A stretch of DNA of 41,854 nucleotides, from the NCBI GenBank assembly GCA_913041895.1, contig CAJWKQ010000005.1:1-41854 (forward strand), given 5' to 3'. The notes beneath the pieces are model-generated. The model did no database searches, had not been told where the DNA came from, and saw only the letters and a program-made list of their open reading frames with translations. Of the stretch, positions 9,307 to 17,954 are shown one piece after another (position 1 is the first letter of the stretch; each line of letters opens with the position of its first letter). Position numbers and translations under genes: made by a program. Origin of the DNA: an uncultured Verrucomicrobiales bacterium (lineage in GTDB: Bacteria > Verrucomicrobiota > Verrucomicrobiia > Limisphaerales > UBA1100).

Positions 9307-10301
9307 TCCTCGGTATATATATCGGAGCGGCCTTGATGAGTTTGGCACTTTGCTATCCTGTTCTCTTTTGGTTGAAGAAAGAAAACGTTTGGGATACGCC
9401 TAATGCCCGTTCTAGCCATGAGCAGCCTACTATTCGCGGTGGTGGAATCGCATCATTAATAGTAATCTTTTTTGTGATAGGGATTTGGGTTTGTCCAGAA
9501 TCCCCCAGATTGGGATATGCATGGATAGGGGGCTTGATTGTTTTGTCATGGGTAAGTTTGCGTGATGACTTTGGAGGTGTGCCAATCTTTCAACGGTTAT
9601 TGGCGCAAATCGTTGCAGTGGGCTTGGTGAATTGGGCTCTTTTGGCAAATGACCATTCGTGGGGAGTTATTTGCATCGCGTGCCTTGTAATGGTGGCTTT
9701 TATAAATTTTGTCAATTTCATGGATGGCATTAATGGTTTGGTTACAGGGATGATAATGCTGGTAGCTCTTGGGCTGGTCTGGACGTTTCCGGATATTAAC
9801 TGGCTCTGTAAGTTTGTGGCTTTAGCTTTGGCAGGCTCAGTGAGCGGGTTTTTGCCTTTCAATTTTCCAAAGGCTAAAATGTTTCTTGGTGATGTAGGGA
9901 GTATTACTTTGGGGTTTTCAACTGCTGTAATCATTTTGTGGATATGGGCAGATAATTCGACAGTTTCGAATCCATTATTACTTCCAATCTTCGTATTATA
10001 TTTTTTCCTAGAAGGGGGTGCTGCCATTTTGCGAAGAATGCTGACAGGCGAAAAATGGTGGGAACCGCACAGAGAACATTTTTTTCAGAGACTGAACAGA
10101 AGTGGGTACGGTCATACTCGTACGACGGTATTGATAATATGTATTCAATGCCTAGTAATCCTTTTTATTTGGGGTGCTGTTTCATACAAATGGCCTCCTA
10201 TTTTGTCTTGGCTATTATCCTTACTGATATGGGTGGGTTTTTTTCTCTACGTTGAATCCAAGTTTATGGATACAAAGGAAGGCTCTTTGCCGAAACTTTA
10301 A
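9303..10301 (+). CDS. MraY/WecA-family undecaprenyl-phosphate sugar-1-phosphate transferase
   Basis: PNARSSHEQPTIRGGGIA, LRDDFGGVP, INFVNFMDGINGLV, FLGDVGSITLGF, EPHREHFFQRLNRSGYGHTRTT; multi-TM. ATG 9303 preferred over 9270. Confidence 0.93.
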   Translation: MILGIYIGAALMSLALCYPVLFWLKKENVWDTPNARSSHEQPTIRGGGIASLIVIFFVIGIWVCPESPRLGYAWIGGLIVLSWVSLRDDFGGVPIFQRLLAQIVAVGLVNWALLANDHSWGVICIACLVMVAFINFVNFMDGINGLVTGMIMLVALGLVWTFPDINWLCKFVALALAGSVSGFLPFNFPKAKMFLGDVGSITLGFSTAVIILWIWADNSTVSNPLLLPIFVLYFFLEGGAAILRRMLTGEKWWEPHREHFFQRLNRSGYGHTRTTVLIICIQCLVILFIWGAVSYKWPPILSWLLSLLIWVGFFLYVESKFMDTKEGSLPKL

Positions 10302-10302
10302 T

Positions 10303-12132
10303 ATGGCCAATAGCATTCATCATAATTTGAGTCGTAATGAACGATTTATGATACTGCTCGTTGTATATGCCTTCGTTTTGGTGACGTCGACTCTTCTAGC
10401 ATACGGTTTGCGATTTGATTTTGCGGTGCCCACTGAACATCAGCTTTCTATTTTGAAGGTGTGGATGTGGGTTTGGCCCATCAAACTAATAGCTCTTGCA
10501 TTGGCAGGTCAATTTTCGAGCTTACTGAGCTTTTTTAGCATTCCCGACCTAAAGAGATTAGGTTTTGGGTTAGGAGTTGTAACAATGGGCTTACTATTTG
10601 TATGGAGTTTTATGCCGTGGGATTATGAAGTATCAAGGGGCGCAATCATATTGGACGGAATTGTAGCTTTCTTGGGAATTTCCATGATTCGCTTGGCCTT
10701 TAGATTAATCCGCCAAAATACAAGTTTAGCTGGTGATAGAGAACCTATCCGGATTGGTATAGTAGGAGCTGGAGCGGCAGGGGCAGCACTGGCACGTGAA
10801 ATGCAGGTTCAGGGAGGAATGCGTCCTATTGTTTTTTTCGATGACGCGAAAGAGAAACACGGCACTCAAGTACATGGTATTCCTGTAGTAGGCCCGGTTG
10901 AGATCTTGCAGAATCAGGAGCAATCTTTGGTAGAGGAGGTCGTGATCGCAATGCCTTCGGTATCCGGATCACGGGTGCGTGAAGTCACAAATGTGCTGCA
11001 GGGCTTAAACATAACTTTCAGGACGGTGCCAACGATGAGTCAATTGGCTCAAGGCCAAGTTGTAACAGCGTTACGCCCAGTCCGCATTAGTGATGTTCTT
11101 GGCAGAGAGTCAGTTGATCTGGAGACCAAAAATCTAATGGGATTTTTTGATGGAAAGACTGTTTTGGTTACGGGTGCAGGTGGAAGTATTGGTTCGGAAT
11201 TATGTAGACAATTATCGGACTTAAACCTTAAGCGTTTAATTATGGTGGAGAGGTCTGAAGCCTGCCTTTTTAAGTTGCATTCTGCAATCGATGGAAAAAC
11301 AGGACTGGTTCCGCAGCTATTAGATGTCCTCAACGAATCTGCAATGGAGAGCCTCCTTAAAAAATACAAACCTGAAATATTGTTCCACGCTGCAGCCTTT
11401 AAACACGTTTCATTATTAGAAGATCAGCCTGCGGTGGCTGTGTTAAATAATGTATTGGCTACTCATCAACTGGCCAGTATATCCGGAAAAAATGGAGTTG
11501 AAGCTTTTGTGCTTGTTTCGACCGATAAGGCGGTTGATCCCGCTAGTGTAATGGGCGCAACCAAGAGGATTGCTGAGCAGTTGATCGAAGGACATTCATT
11601 AAAAGGTGATGGAACAAATTATATGTCAGTACGATTTGGCAATGTGCTGGCTTCCTCTGGAAGCGTTGTCCCTATTTTTCAGAAACAGATTGAACAAGGC
11701 GGGCCTGTTACAGTTCGTGGAAATAAAACAACTCGATTCTTTATGAGTATTCCTGAAGCTGCGGGCCTTGTTTTATCCAGTGCAGCTCTTGGGGTAAATG
11801 GAGATCAATTTATTTTGGATATGGGAAAACCGGTTCGGATTGTTGATTTGGCTGAACAGATGATACGCCTCAGTGGCAAACTGCCCAGAGAGGAAATAGA
11901 GATCCGGTTAACGGAATTACTACCTGGTGAAAAAGCACACGAGTCCCTGCATTCGGCTGATGAGCAACTTGTTGATACCTCCCATCCCAAAATTAGAAGA
12001 GTTGAAGGATGCTGTATTCAGACTAACGAATGGGAAAAATTGAATTCAGAACTTAAACTCATTCGAGGGGCAAATGATGATACCGCTCTGACCTTCTTGA
12101 GGAAGTTTGTGCCCCACTTCCGCCCTCTTTAA
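10303..12132 (+). CDS. membrane-anchored nucleotide-sugar 4,6-dehydratase (WbpM/PglF/CapD family)
   Basis: N-terminal TM segments, CoA-binding-like domain (IGIVGAGAAGAALAREM), second Rossmann motif VTGAGGSIGSELCRQ, STDKAVDPASVMGATKR catalytic region with Met in place of the SDR Tyr, as in WbpM/PglF. ATG 10303 preferred. Confidence 0.93.
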   Translation: MANSIHHNLSRNERFMILLVVYAFVLVTSTLLAYGLRFDFAVPTEHQLSILKVWMWVWPIKLIALALAGQFSSLLSFFSIPDLKRLGFGLGVVTMGLLFVWSFMPWDYEVSRGAIILDGIVAFLGISMIRLAFRLIRQNTSLAGDREPIRIGIVGAGAAGAALAREMQVQGGMRPIVFFDDAKEKHGTQVHGIPVVGPVEILQNQEQSLVEEVVIAMPSVSGSRVREVTNVLQGLNITFRTVPTMSQLAQGQVVTALRPVRISDVLGRESVDLETKNLMGFFDGKTVLVTGAGGSIGSELCRQLSDLNLKRLIMVERSEACLFKLHSAIDGKTGLVPQLLDVLNESAMESLLKKYKPEILFHAAAFKHVSLLEDQPAVAVLNNVLATHQLASISGKNGVEAFVLVSTDKAVDPASVMGATKRIAEQLIEGHSLKGDGTNYMSVRFGNVLASSGSVVPIFQKQIEQGGPVTVRGNKTTRFFMSIPEAAGLVLSSAALGVNGDQFILDMGKPVRIVDLAEQMIRLSGKLPREEIEIRLTELLPGEKAHESLHSADEQLVDTSHPKIRRVEGCCIQTNEWEKLNSELKLIRGANDDTALTFLRKFVPHFRPL

Positions 12133-12147
12133 ATCTATATATACCAA

Positions 12148-12172
12148 CTTCAGGGATTATCGTTCTCTGAAG
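12148..12172. terminator. candidate bidirectional hairpin between convergent genes
   Basis: cttcaggga-ttatcgt-tctctgaag: 9-bp stem with one G-U pair and a 7-nt loop at the meeting point of a + and a - gene. Confidence 0.45.
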
Positions 12173-15100
12173 GATTAGTAATTATGCTTTGCGTTGTCGC
12201 ATTTTGATCGGCAGCACTGGTTAAGACAATCCGACGAGTGGCTGCTCCCCCAGAATTGGCCCAAGACGCGTTGTTGTCATAAATTAATTTACCACTGACG
12301 GTTATTTTTTTGCCATCAGCACTAAAAGCTAGACCAGCTGGAGGACTAGCAGGATTTATGTTTACCGAGTAGTAGGAATTTGTCGCATTGTCTTCAAAGG
12401 TGATTGTTTTCACCCCGAGAAAATTCTGCCCATTGATGACCAGTGGTAGAAGATTGTTTGGATAAACACCAGTTGTCCCATTGATGTCATAGGTATCTAC
12501 CCCATTAAACCCACTTCCAGCTCCAGCAAAAGTTGCGGTAACAGTTGAGTGAAACTCAGGCATGGCACTTAGAGTAAAAGCACCTGTGCTATTAAGGTCA
12601 CTGACCACCGTGCCAAAAGGTGTTGATATTTTTATTCGACGGTGATTGATGATGGGTGAATCGAGAAGGTTTGCATTAAAAAATGAATTAGGTGCGATAG
12701 TGAAGTTAGAGTCAGTGTTTAAAGTTAGGCCGTTACTAAAATAATTAGGGGGGGAACCGATGCTAGCTCCAGAGTTGGCTGCAATTGTACTACCGTCAAC
12801 ATCCACCACTTCGGCAGAGCTAATCAGCCCGAAACCAGAGCCAATAATCTCTATCGAATCGAAATCCCTGCGATAATTTGAGGTTCCGCTTGTAGTTTGA
12901 TAGCTCTTAAATGTTGGGGGCACTCCAACCTGAAACCGCAGCTCTTGTGGAGAGACAAACGCATCTCGATCGCTGATTAGTTTAAATCTACGCCATTTCG
13001 AAGAAAGTAAAGAAGAGTCAGCTGCAGCGGTATTACTAAACTGAATTGCTTTAGTATTAATAGATATCGCAGTGTCAGTAACCGTTATTCCGTTAGCAGG
13101 GAGCGTTATCTTAGGCTGATCTGTTGAGTTAAGATCTGTACCATTTTCATCAACTAATTGGATTTCTGTGACTCCCCGAAGATTTGAGCCGGTTAAAGTA
13201 ATGGTGTCGCCGGTGTTGGGGTCCCGGTTATATGTGAAAGGAGTAGTAAACCCGGCAATGAAAGCAACCTCAGGTTGGGCATTAACATTAAATTTCTGAC
13301 TGTTTGAGTTTCCAATTAAATTATATACTTTAAACATCCTCATGGCATCAGTGCCGTTACCGTCGGCGGTTCCTGTGAAGAAGGTGTCTTTCGAAAGCTG
13401 AATGAGATTACCTCCATCAGCTACTGCGACTCCAACAGTCGGGAGATCGATATGCACCGCTGGATCCAAAGCTGACCCGTTTATATCCACAATTTCGATG
13501 CGGTAGGTGGTGTTAAGTGCTTCCCCTTGAATCGTTACAATTTCATCACGGTGGAAAGCCGATGTTGCGTTAATATCGTTGACTCCTGGATTAGCAGTAG
13601 TTCCTCTGTATAAGCCTGTTATTTTAGGAGTGCTGGTGATATATTCAATGAGGTTCACACTATTGGTACTGCTAAGAGATGCAGCCGCAGAATCTCTAGC
13701 CACACGCATTCTTCGGTGTCTGCCATCAGCGGAAGTTGAAATTGCGTTTATTGGAAGTATGGCATGAGAATCACTGCGTACTTGAAAATCGGCGGTAGTG
13801 CTATTGCCAGTTGCCGGGAATAACACTGTTCCATTTTCGTCTTCGACCCTGAAGTAGCTTAGTTGAGATTTAATATCTCCTATTGGACGACTCTTAAATC
13901 CGTAACCGTATATATCTAAATTATGTTCGGCTCTGTCATAAGTAAGATTATCTCGACTTGTTCCAGTAATGACTGGGGTTCCGGTATCTATGCCGATTCC
14001 TTCGGAGGCATCACTCTTGCCAATAGTATTCCAAATAATTATTTTACGAGTGCCGGGATCCCCTTCCGCTGCGTCTGTAATATGACCGGGGGGAATAATG
14101 ATTTGATTGTGTGATTCGATAAATGTCTGAACTACTGATCCCTGAATTGTTTGCAAGACGACATTGCCATCCAATATCTGAATTGCAGTGGCTGAGGCGA
14201 GGTTGCTTCCTTCAATAATTAATTTTTCTTGTGTACGAGTAAGTCGACCATCCTCACCAGAATCTGTAATGCGGGTAATGACAGGTGTTGTAGTGGCCGG
14301 AGAGATAGCATTTTCAAGTATAGACATTTGGGCATCATTAGGAAAAACAACAATGTCTTTGGGGCCAGGGCCTTTTATGTGCCCCCAAAGACTGTAGGTA
14401 TTGGTATTGCCCACAACACTAGCTTCTCCGCTCCATATTACCTCGAATCCTTGCCCCAGCTTGGTAAACGTATATTGGATGGGGCCTGAAATAATTCCAG
14501 GCCCTACATTGGTGGTTAACAGTTGGGCTGGGCCTAGATTGTTGGTGTAGTTATCAATCCAAGCACTAAAGTCCGTACGATTGAATGCGATGGGAATGCC
14601 GTCGGGAGAGACCCCAAGCTCATCTGCAACAAATAGGATGTCTGGTTGGAATATTGCTCTGCCAACGGTTTGAGAAAAATGTTTCAAGGTTGGTACTCCA
14701 ATAAATGCCGAGGAACCAGGTGTGGTGTTGTTGAGATTGATTACATTTTGACCGTTAGTGCTGACAAATATATCAGTCCATTCATGAGTAGCAGCCGTGA
14801 AGTTTATGCCGAGGAACGAATCAAATTGCTGCTCCCTGAATTCTATTTTATTTATCCCTCCACGCATTGCTACATCCACCAGTGCGGGAGGAGCTTGAAC
14901 GGGTAAACTAGATGTGATTGGTAGACCCGGGATTATGCCTGCATTGCGTCTGGGAACATAAGCTCCAGAAATACCTGTGGGATCTGGATAGATTCTCCCC
15001 GATCCATTCGGAAAAACAGGAATGGCATAAGTAGGCAAAAAGCTAGCGGGTGTCATCAGAACAACATTTGGATCTAGTCCTTCATATACATAGTTGTTGG

Positions 15101-15971
15101 TGCGGTAGAGATATTTTAGCCCTCCAGCATCGTCGTAAGTTAAGGCGTGACGCGGTTGATATTGTCCCCCCATTGCGTTTTTGCCATCGTAGTACACGCC
15201 GAACCCAAATAGTGTCGGCTGTTCGGTCCAAAAGATGGCCGTGTTACCATAGAATGCATCGGTGATTGCCGATAAGCTGGTCCAGGCATTACCCGTGGTA
15301 TCTGTGGTAAACTCTTCCATATCAGCAAAGGACGGCACCTGAGTAACTCCGACAGAAGGCGGTGCATCGTGTATAAGGCGGTAGCTAAAAGCTACATTGT
15401 TAATCATTGAAGTTGGCTTATAGGTAATCGGATCAAAATTTCGTAGCCTTACGTTGAAATTCAATTGAGTTCCAGCAGCATTGGTTGAGGTGGAGTGAAT
15501 ACCAAAAGCATAACGGTAGGGATTGCCGAGACCCAAATGGTTTACTATTAATCCAAGAGTAAGACTTTTGATATCGATTATTTGGCCGTTTTTTGCGGTT
15601 GTATTTAGCCATGAAGAATTGTAGTTGCTGCGGAATCCATGATTGCTTAGGTCAAGGCTACTGACTCCGCTATACTCGTCATTTTCGAAAAAATCATTGA
15701 CTGCATTAAAGGCTTCATTGACTGCTTCACGGCCTTCCAATCCAAAATATTGCATGAAGCTCGCATCGAATGCATATGTCAGTAATGGGATGTTCCACCG
15801 GAAAAAGGTTTTCAAGTCTTTTGGTCCACCGAGGTCGTCCGTGTAGTTGAAGTCAATACTTCCACTGCCAAGCTCATTGGCATGCATAGGACCCACCAGA
15901 ACAAAGGCACGAGCGTTTTGGGTCCCCCAAAGCCCAGCTAGCAAAACAAGAAAAAGTAAAAAACGTTTCAC
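12150..15971 (-). CDS. large secreted protein with tandem TIG/IPT-like repeats; rich in D/E-X-N-X-S/T sequons
   Basis: GTG start, signal peptide MKRFLLFLVLLAGLWGTQNARA, 1273 aa. Repeats of the form ..I.GSNL.GVTEIQLVDENGTDL...DG..I.. An in-frame TAA just upstream fixes the start. Confidence 0.85.
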   Translation of the reverse strand: MKRFLLFLVLLAGLWGTQNARAFVLVGPMHANELGSGSIDFNYTDDLGGPKDLKTFFRWNIPLLTYAFDASFMQYFGLEGREAVNEAFNAVNDFFENDEYSGVSSLDLSNHGFRSNYNSSWLNTTAKNGQIIDIKSLTLGLIVNHLGLGNPYRYAFGIHSTSTNAAGTQLNFNVRLRNFDPITYKPTSMINNVAFSYRLIHDAPPSVGVTQVPSFADMEEFTTDTTGNAWTSLSAITDAFYGNTAIFWTEQPTLFGFGVYYDGKNAMGGQYQPRHALTYDDAGGLKYLYRTNNYVYEGLDPNVVLMTPASFLPTYAIPVFPNGSGRIYPDPTGISGAYVPRRNAGIIPGLPITSSLPVQAPPALVDVAMRGGINKIEFREQQFDSFLGINFTAATHEWTDIFVSTNGQNVINLNNTTPGSSAFIGVPTLKHFSQTVGRAIFQPDILFVADELGVSPDGIPIAFNRTDFSAWIDNYTNNLGPAQLLTTNVGPGIISGPIQYTFTKLGQGFEVIWSGEASVVGNTNTYSLWGHIKGPGPKDIVVFPNDAQMSILENAISPATTTPVITRITDSGEDGRLTRTQEKLIIEGSNLASATAIQILDGNVVLQTIQGSVVQTFIESHNQIIIPPGHITDAAEGDPGTRKIIIWNTIGKSDASEGIGIDTGTPVITGTSRDNLTYDRAEHNLDIYGYGFKSRPIGDIKSQLSYFRVEDENGTVLFPATGNSTTADFQVRSDSHAILPINAISTSADGRHRRMRVARDSAAASLSSTNSVNLIEYITSTPKITGLYRGTTANPGVNDINATSAFHRDEIVTIQGEALNTTYRIEIVDINGSALDPAVHIDLPTVGVAVADGGNLIQLSKDTFFTGTADGNGTDAMRMFKVYNLIGNSNSQKFNVNAQPEVAFIAGFTTPFTYNRDPNTGDTITLTGSNLRGVTEIQLVDENGTDLNSTDQPKITLPANGITVTDTAISINTKAIQFSNTAAADSSLLSSKWRRFKLISDRDAFVSPQELRFQVGVPPTFKSYQTTSGTSNYRRDFDSIEIIGSGFGLISSAEVVDVDGSTIAANSGASIGSPPNYFSNGLTLNTDSNFTIAPNSFFNANLLDSPIINHRRIKISTPFGTVVSDLNSTGAFTLSAMPEFHSTVTATFAGAGSGFNGVDTYDINGTTGVYPNNLLPLVINGQNFLGVKTITFEDNATNSYYSVNINPASPPAGLAFSADGKKITVSGKLIYDNNASWANSGGAATRRIVLTSAADQNATTQSIITNPSENDNP
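12160..14300 (-). repeat. about six tandem ~115-130-aa TIG/IPT-like protein repeats
   Basis: Repeat units begin PVITRITDSGEDG, PVITGTSRDN, PKITGLYRGTT, PEVAFIAGFTT, PTFKSYQTTSG, PEFHSTVTAT. Each contains a (I/L)xGxxF/L segment and then a VDxNG-like hairpin. Confidence 0.65.
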
Positions 15972-15991
15972 TGTTTATCTTAAATAAACAG
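15971..15991. promoter_or_regulatory. perfect 8-bp-stem hairpin abutting the GTG start of the 1273-aa gene
   Basis: ctgtttat-cttaa-ataaacag read directly; the start codon complement is 15969..15971. Confidence 0.5.
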
Positions 15992-16040
15992 GCATCCCAA
16001 AGCAGGACCTAATACCTCTTGATATTTAGGCCTTAAAATT

Positions 16041-16052
16041 GGGCTATAGCCC
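16041..16052. repeat. perfect 12-bp palindrome GGGCTATAGCCC
   Basis: Read directly in the intergenic region upstream of the 1273-aa gene. Confidence 0.6.
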
Positions 16053-16147
16053 TCCCTTGCTCTCATTATGGGCCCAGTAAATTCGAGCCCAACCCTTAGT
16101 TGTTCGCAGAAAAAAACGTGGCGTGAATAAGATGCCAATAAACGAGA

Positions 16148-17284
16148 TTAGCCGGCAAGGGAACTCACATATGAGGCTGCGTAATGAACGGTGAGAGAGG
16201 TCAATCCCCAGGCGCAGATGATGGCAATAATCAGTACGATGGCCAGCTCAGTGATCTGCATTGTCCATTGTAGACCCTTTCGGCAGCCGAGGAGGGTGAG
16301 AGTTTCTAATTCGCGAGTGCGCAATCGGCGGGTTAGAGCAATGATCAATGCCAAGAGTGCTCCCATTGCAAGGGTCACTAGCGAGTGATGGGCGTCTAGA
16401 AAATCACTGACGCGCAAAACCATGTACATAAGTTCGGACATGACATCTGGTGATTTGAGCACCTGCAGGGACGGATGATCTTGATAATGGGCTAGCAGTA
16501 GGGCTTGGGCTTTTTTACTCTCGGGCCGGACCAGCATGGCGGTTAAAGGGAAGGTCTCTGGATCTCCGTGAGGATGGAATGAATCAACATTTTCTTCTGT
16601 GATCTCGAGATGTTTCTTTACCAACTTTGGGCTGGTGCCGTTGTGATCAAGGCTTGGATCATGTCCATGCCATATGCCTTCGATGATCCATGCAGTCTTA
16701 AGACTCACAAAAATAGCTGTATCATCCGCTGTGTCAGATGGGGCAAGGACTGTGGTGATGTTTAGTTTCAGCGGATATTCTCCTGCCAAGTCGAATAAAT
16801 TTTCGCGGTCGGTCAAGAGCGTGTCGCCGGGGCGCAACCCCAGCTTGGTGGCGACGGCAGCACCAAGCTCGCAATCACCGAGTATTTGCATCGATTTCCC
16901 TTGGCGTATCTTGAGATTGCGGAAATGAAAATAATCCTTCCGGGTGCCCACCACGGGAAAACCTTGGCAGGTAAATTTGGAATGCAGCGGAATCACCTCA
17001 CCGATTTCCAGTTGTTGCAATTTTTTGTACTCGCCATTGGGCACAGTGCCATTATTTCGAGCCCGGAAATAAAGTCCGTGCAGGACGAGGTCAAAACGGC
17101 TGCCTTTGGGGCCGATCACTAGGGGCGTGGAATCGGCTCGGGCACTAATTGTGCGGTCAAATTCATCCACCAATTGGTGAGTTACCATTGGTAGATACAA
17201 TGCTATGGTTACGCCTAGAACCATTGCGGTTGATTGGCCTGAGCGTGTCCACAGATAACGCCATGCAAGAAAGAGACTACGCAT
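16148..17284 (-). CDS. FtsX/LolC/MacB-like ABC transporter permease
   Basis: N-terminal TM plus large periplasmic domain plus three C-terminal TM segments (LALIIALTRRLRTRELETLTLLGCRKGLQWTMQITELAIVLIIAIICAWGL). Start MRSLFLAW at 17284; the track opens at 17314. Confidence 0.85.
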   Translation of the reverse strand: MRSLFLAWRYLWTRSGQSTAMVLGVTIALYLPMVTHQLVDEFDRTISARADSTPLVIGPKGSRFDLVLHGLYFRARNNGTVPNGEYKKLQQLEIGEVIPLHSKFTCQGFPVVGTRKDYFHFRNLKIRQGKSMQILGDCELGAAVATKLGLRPGDTLLTDRENLFDLAGEYPLKLNITTVLAPSDTADDTAIFVSLKTAWIIEGIWHGHDPSLDHNGTSPKLVKKHLEITEENVDSFHPHGDPETFPLTAMLVRPESKKAQALLLAHYQDHPSLQVLKSPDVMSELMYMVLRVSDFLDAHHSLVTLAMGALLALIIALTRRLRTRELETLTLLGCRKGLQWTMQITELAIVLIIAIICAWGLTSLTVHYAASYVSSLAG

Positions 17285-17954
17285 AAGGAGTCTCTCGCTT
17301 ATGGAATTCCTCAAAATTAATCACCTGTTCAAAACGATCCAGCAGCGCGTGATCGTGAGTTACCATTACCAGTGTGGCGTGATTAGCATTAGCTTGTGCA
17401 AACAATAAATCTAGGATTTTAGACTTGCTGGAAGGATCGAGATTGCCGGTGGGTTCATCGGCTAGAATTAGCTTCGGTTGCGGCAAAAGTGCGCGTCCAA
17501 TCGCAACGCGTTGCAGTTCGCCTTGTGACAAGGTATCAATGGCTGCGTCCAGTTTGTCGGTCAATTGGAGATCTTTTGCCAAAGAATCGAGACGAATGTT
17601 CACTTCTGCCGTCAGATTAATTGCGTCATTCAGACGGTAAGGGATTCGGATATTCTCCAGAACATTCAGGTACTCAATCAGTCTAAAGTCCTGAAATACA
17701 AAGCCGATCTGTTTAATTCGAAAAGCGCGTCGGCCAGCATCAGACAAGCTGTGCAGTGGGTTTTCACCTACCTGAATTGTACCTGATTGCGGCTGAGTAA
17801 TACCGGCTAAAAGATGGAGCAAGGTGGTTTTACCCGAACCGCTAGGCCCAACAAAAGCAGTGCGTGATCCGGTTGCTAGCTTCAACTCAGGGATGTGCAG
17901 CCGGAAATCTTCGTCACCATAGGCAAACTCTACTTGGCATAGGCCGATATTCAT
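17277..17954 (-). CDS. ABC transporter ATP-binding protein (LolD/MacB-like)
   Basis: Walker A GPSGSGKTTLLHLLAG, signature LSQGELQRVAIGRALL, Walker B LILADEPTGNLDP. Confidence 0.95.
   Translation of the reverse strand: MNIGLCQVEFAYGDEDFRLHIPELKLATGSRTAFVGPSGSGKTTLLHLLAGITQPQSGTIQVGENPLHSLSDAGRRAFRIKQIGFVFQDFRLIEYLNVLENIRIPYRLNDAINLTAEVNIRLDSLAKDLQLTDKLDAAIDTLSQGELQRVAIGRALLPQPKLILADEPTGNLDPSSKSKILDLLFAQANANHATLVMVTHDHALLDRFEQVINFEEFHKRETPYA

Noticed and set aside
12150-15971. Possible matrixin-type metalloprotease at the N-terminus of the 1273-aa protein (LTYAFD..., YDDAGGLKYLY)
   Set aside because: No HExxH or HExxHxxGxxH zinc motif is present in the translation, so a protease call is unsupported.
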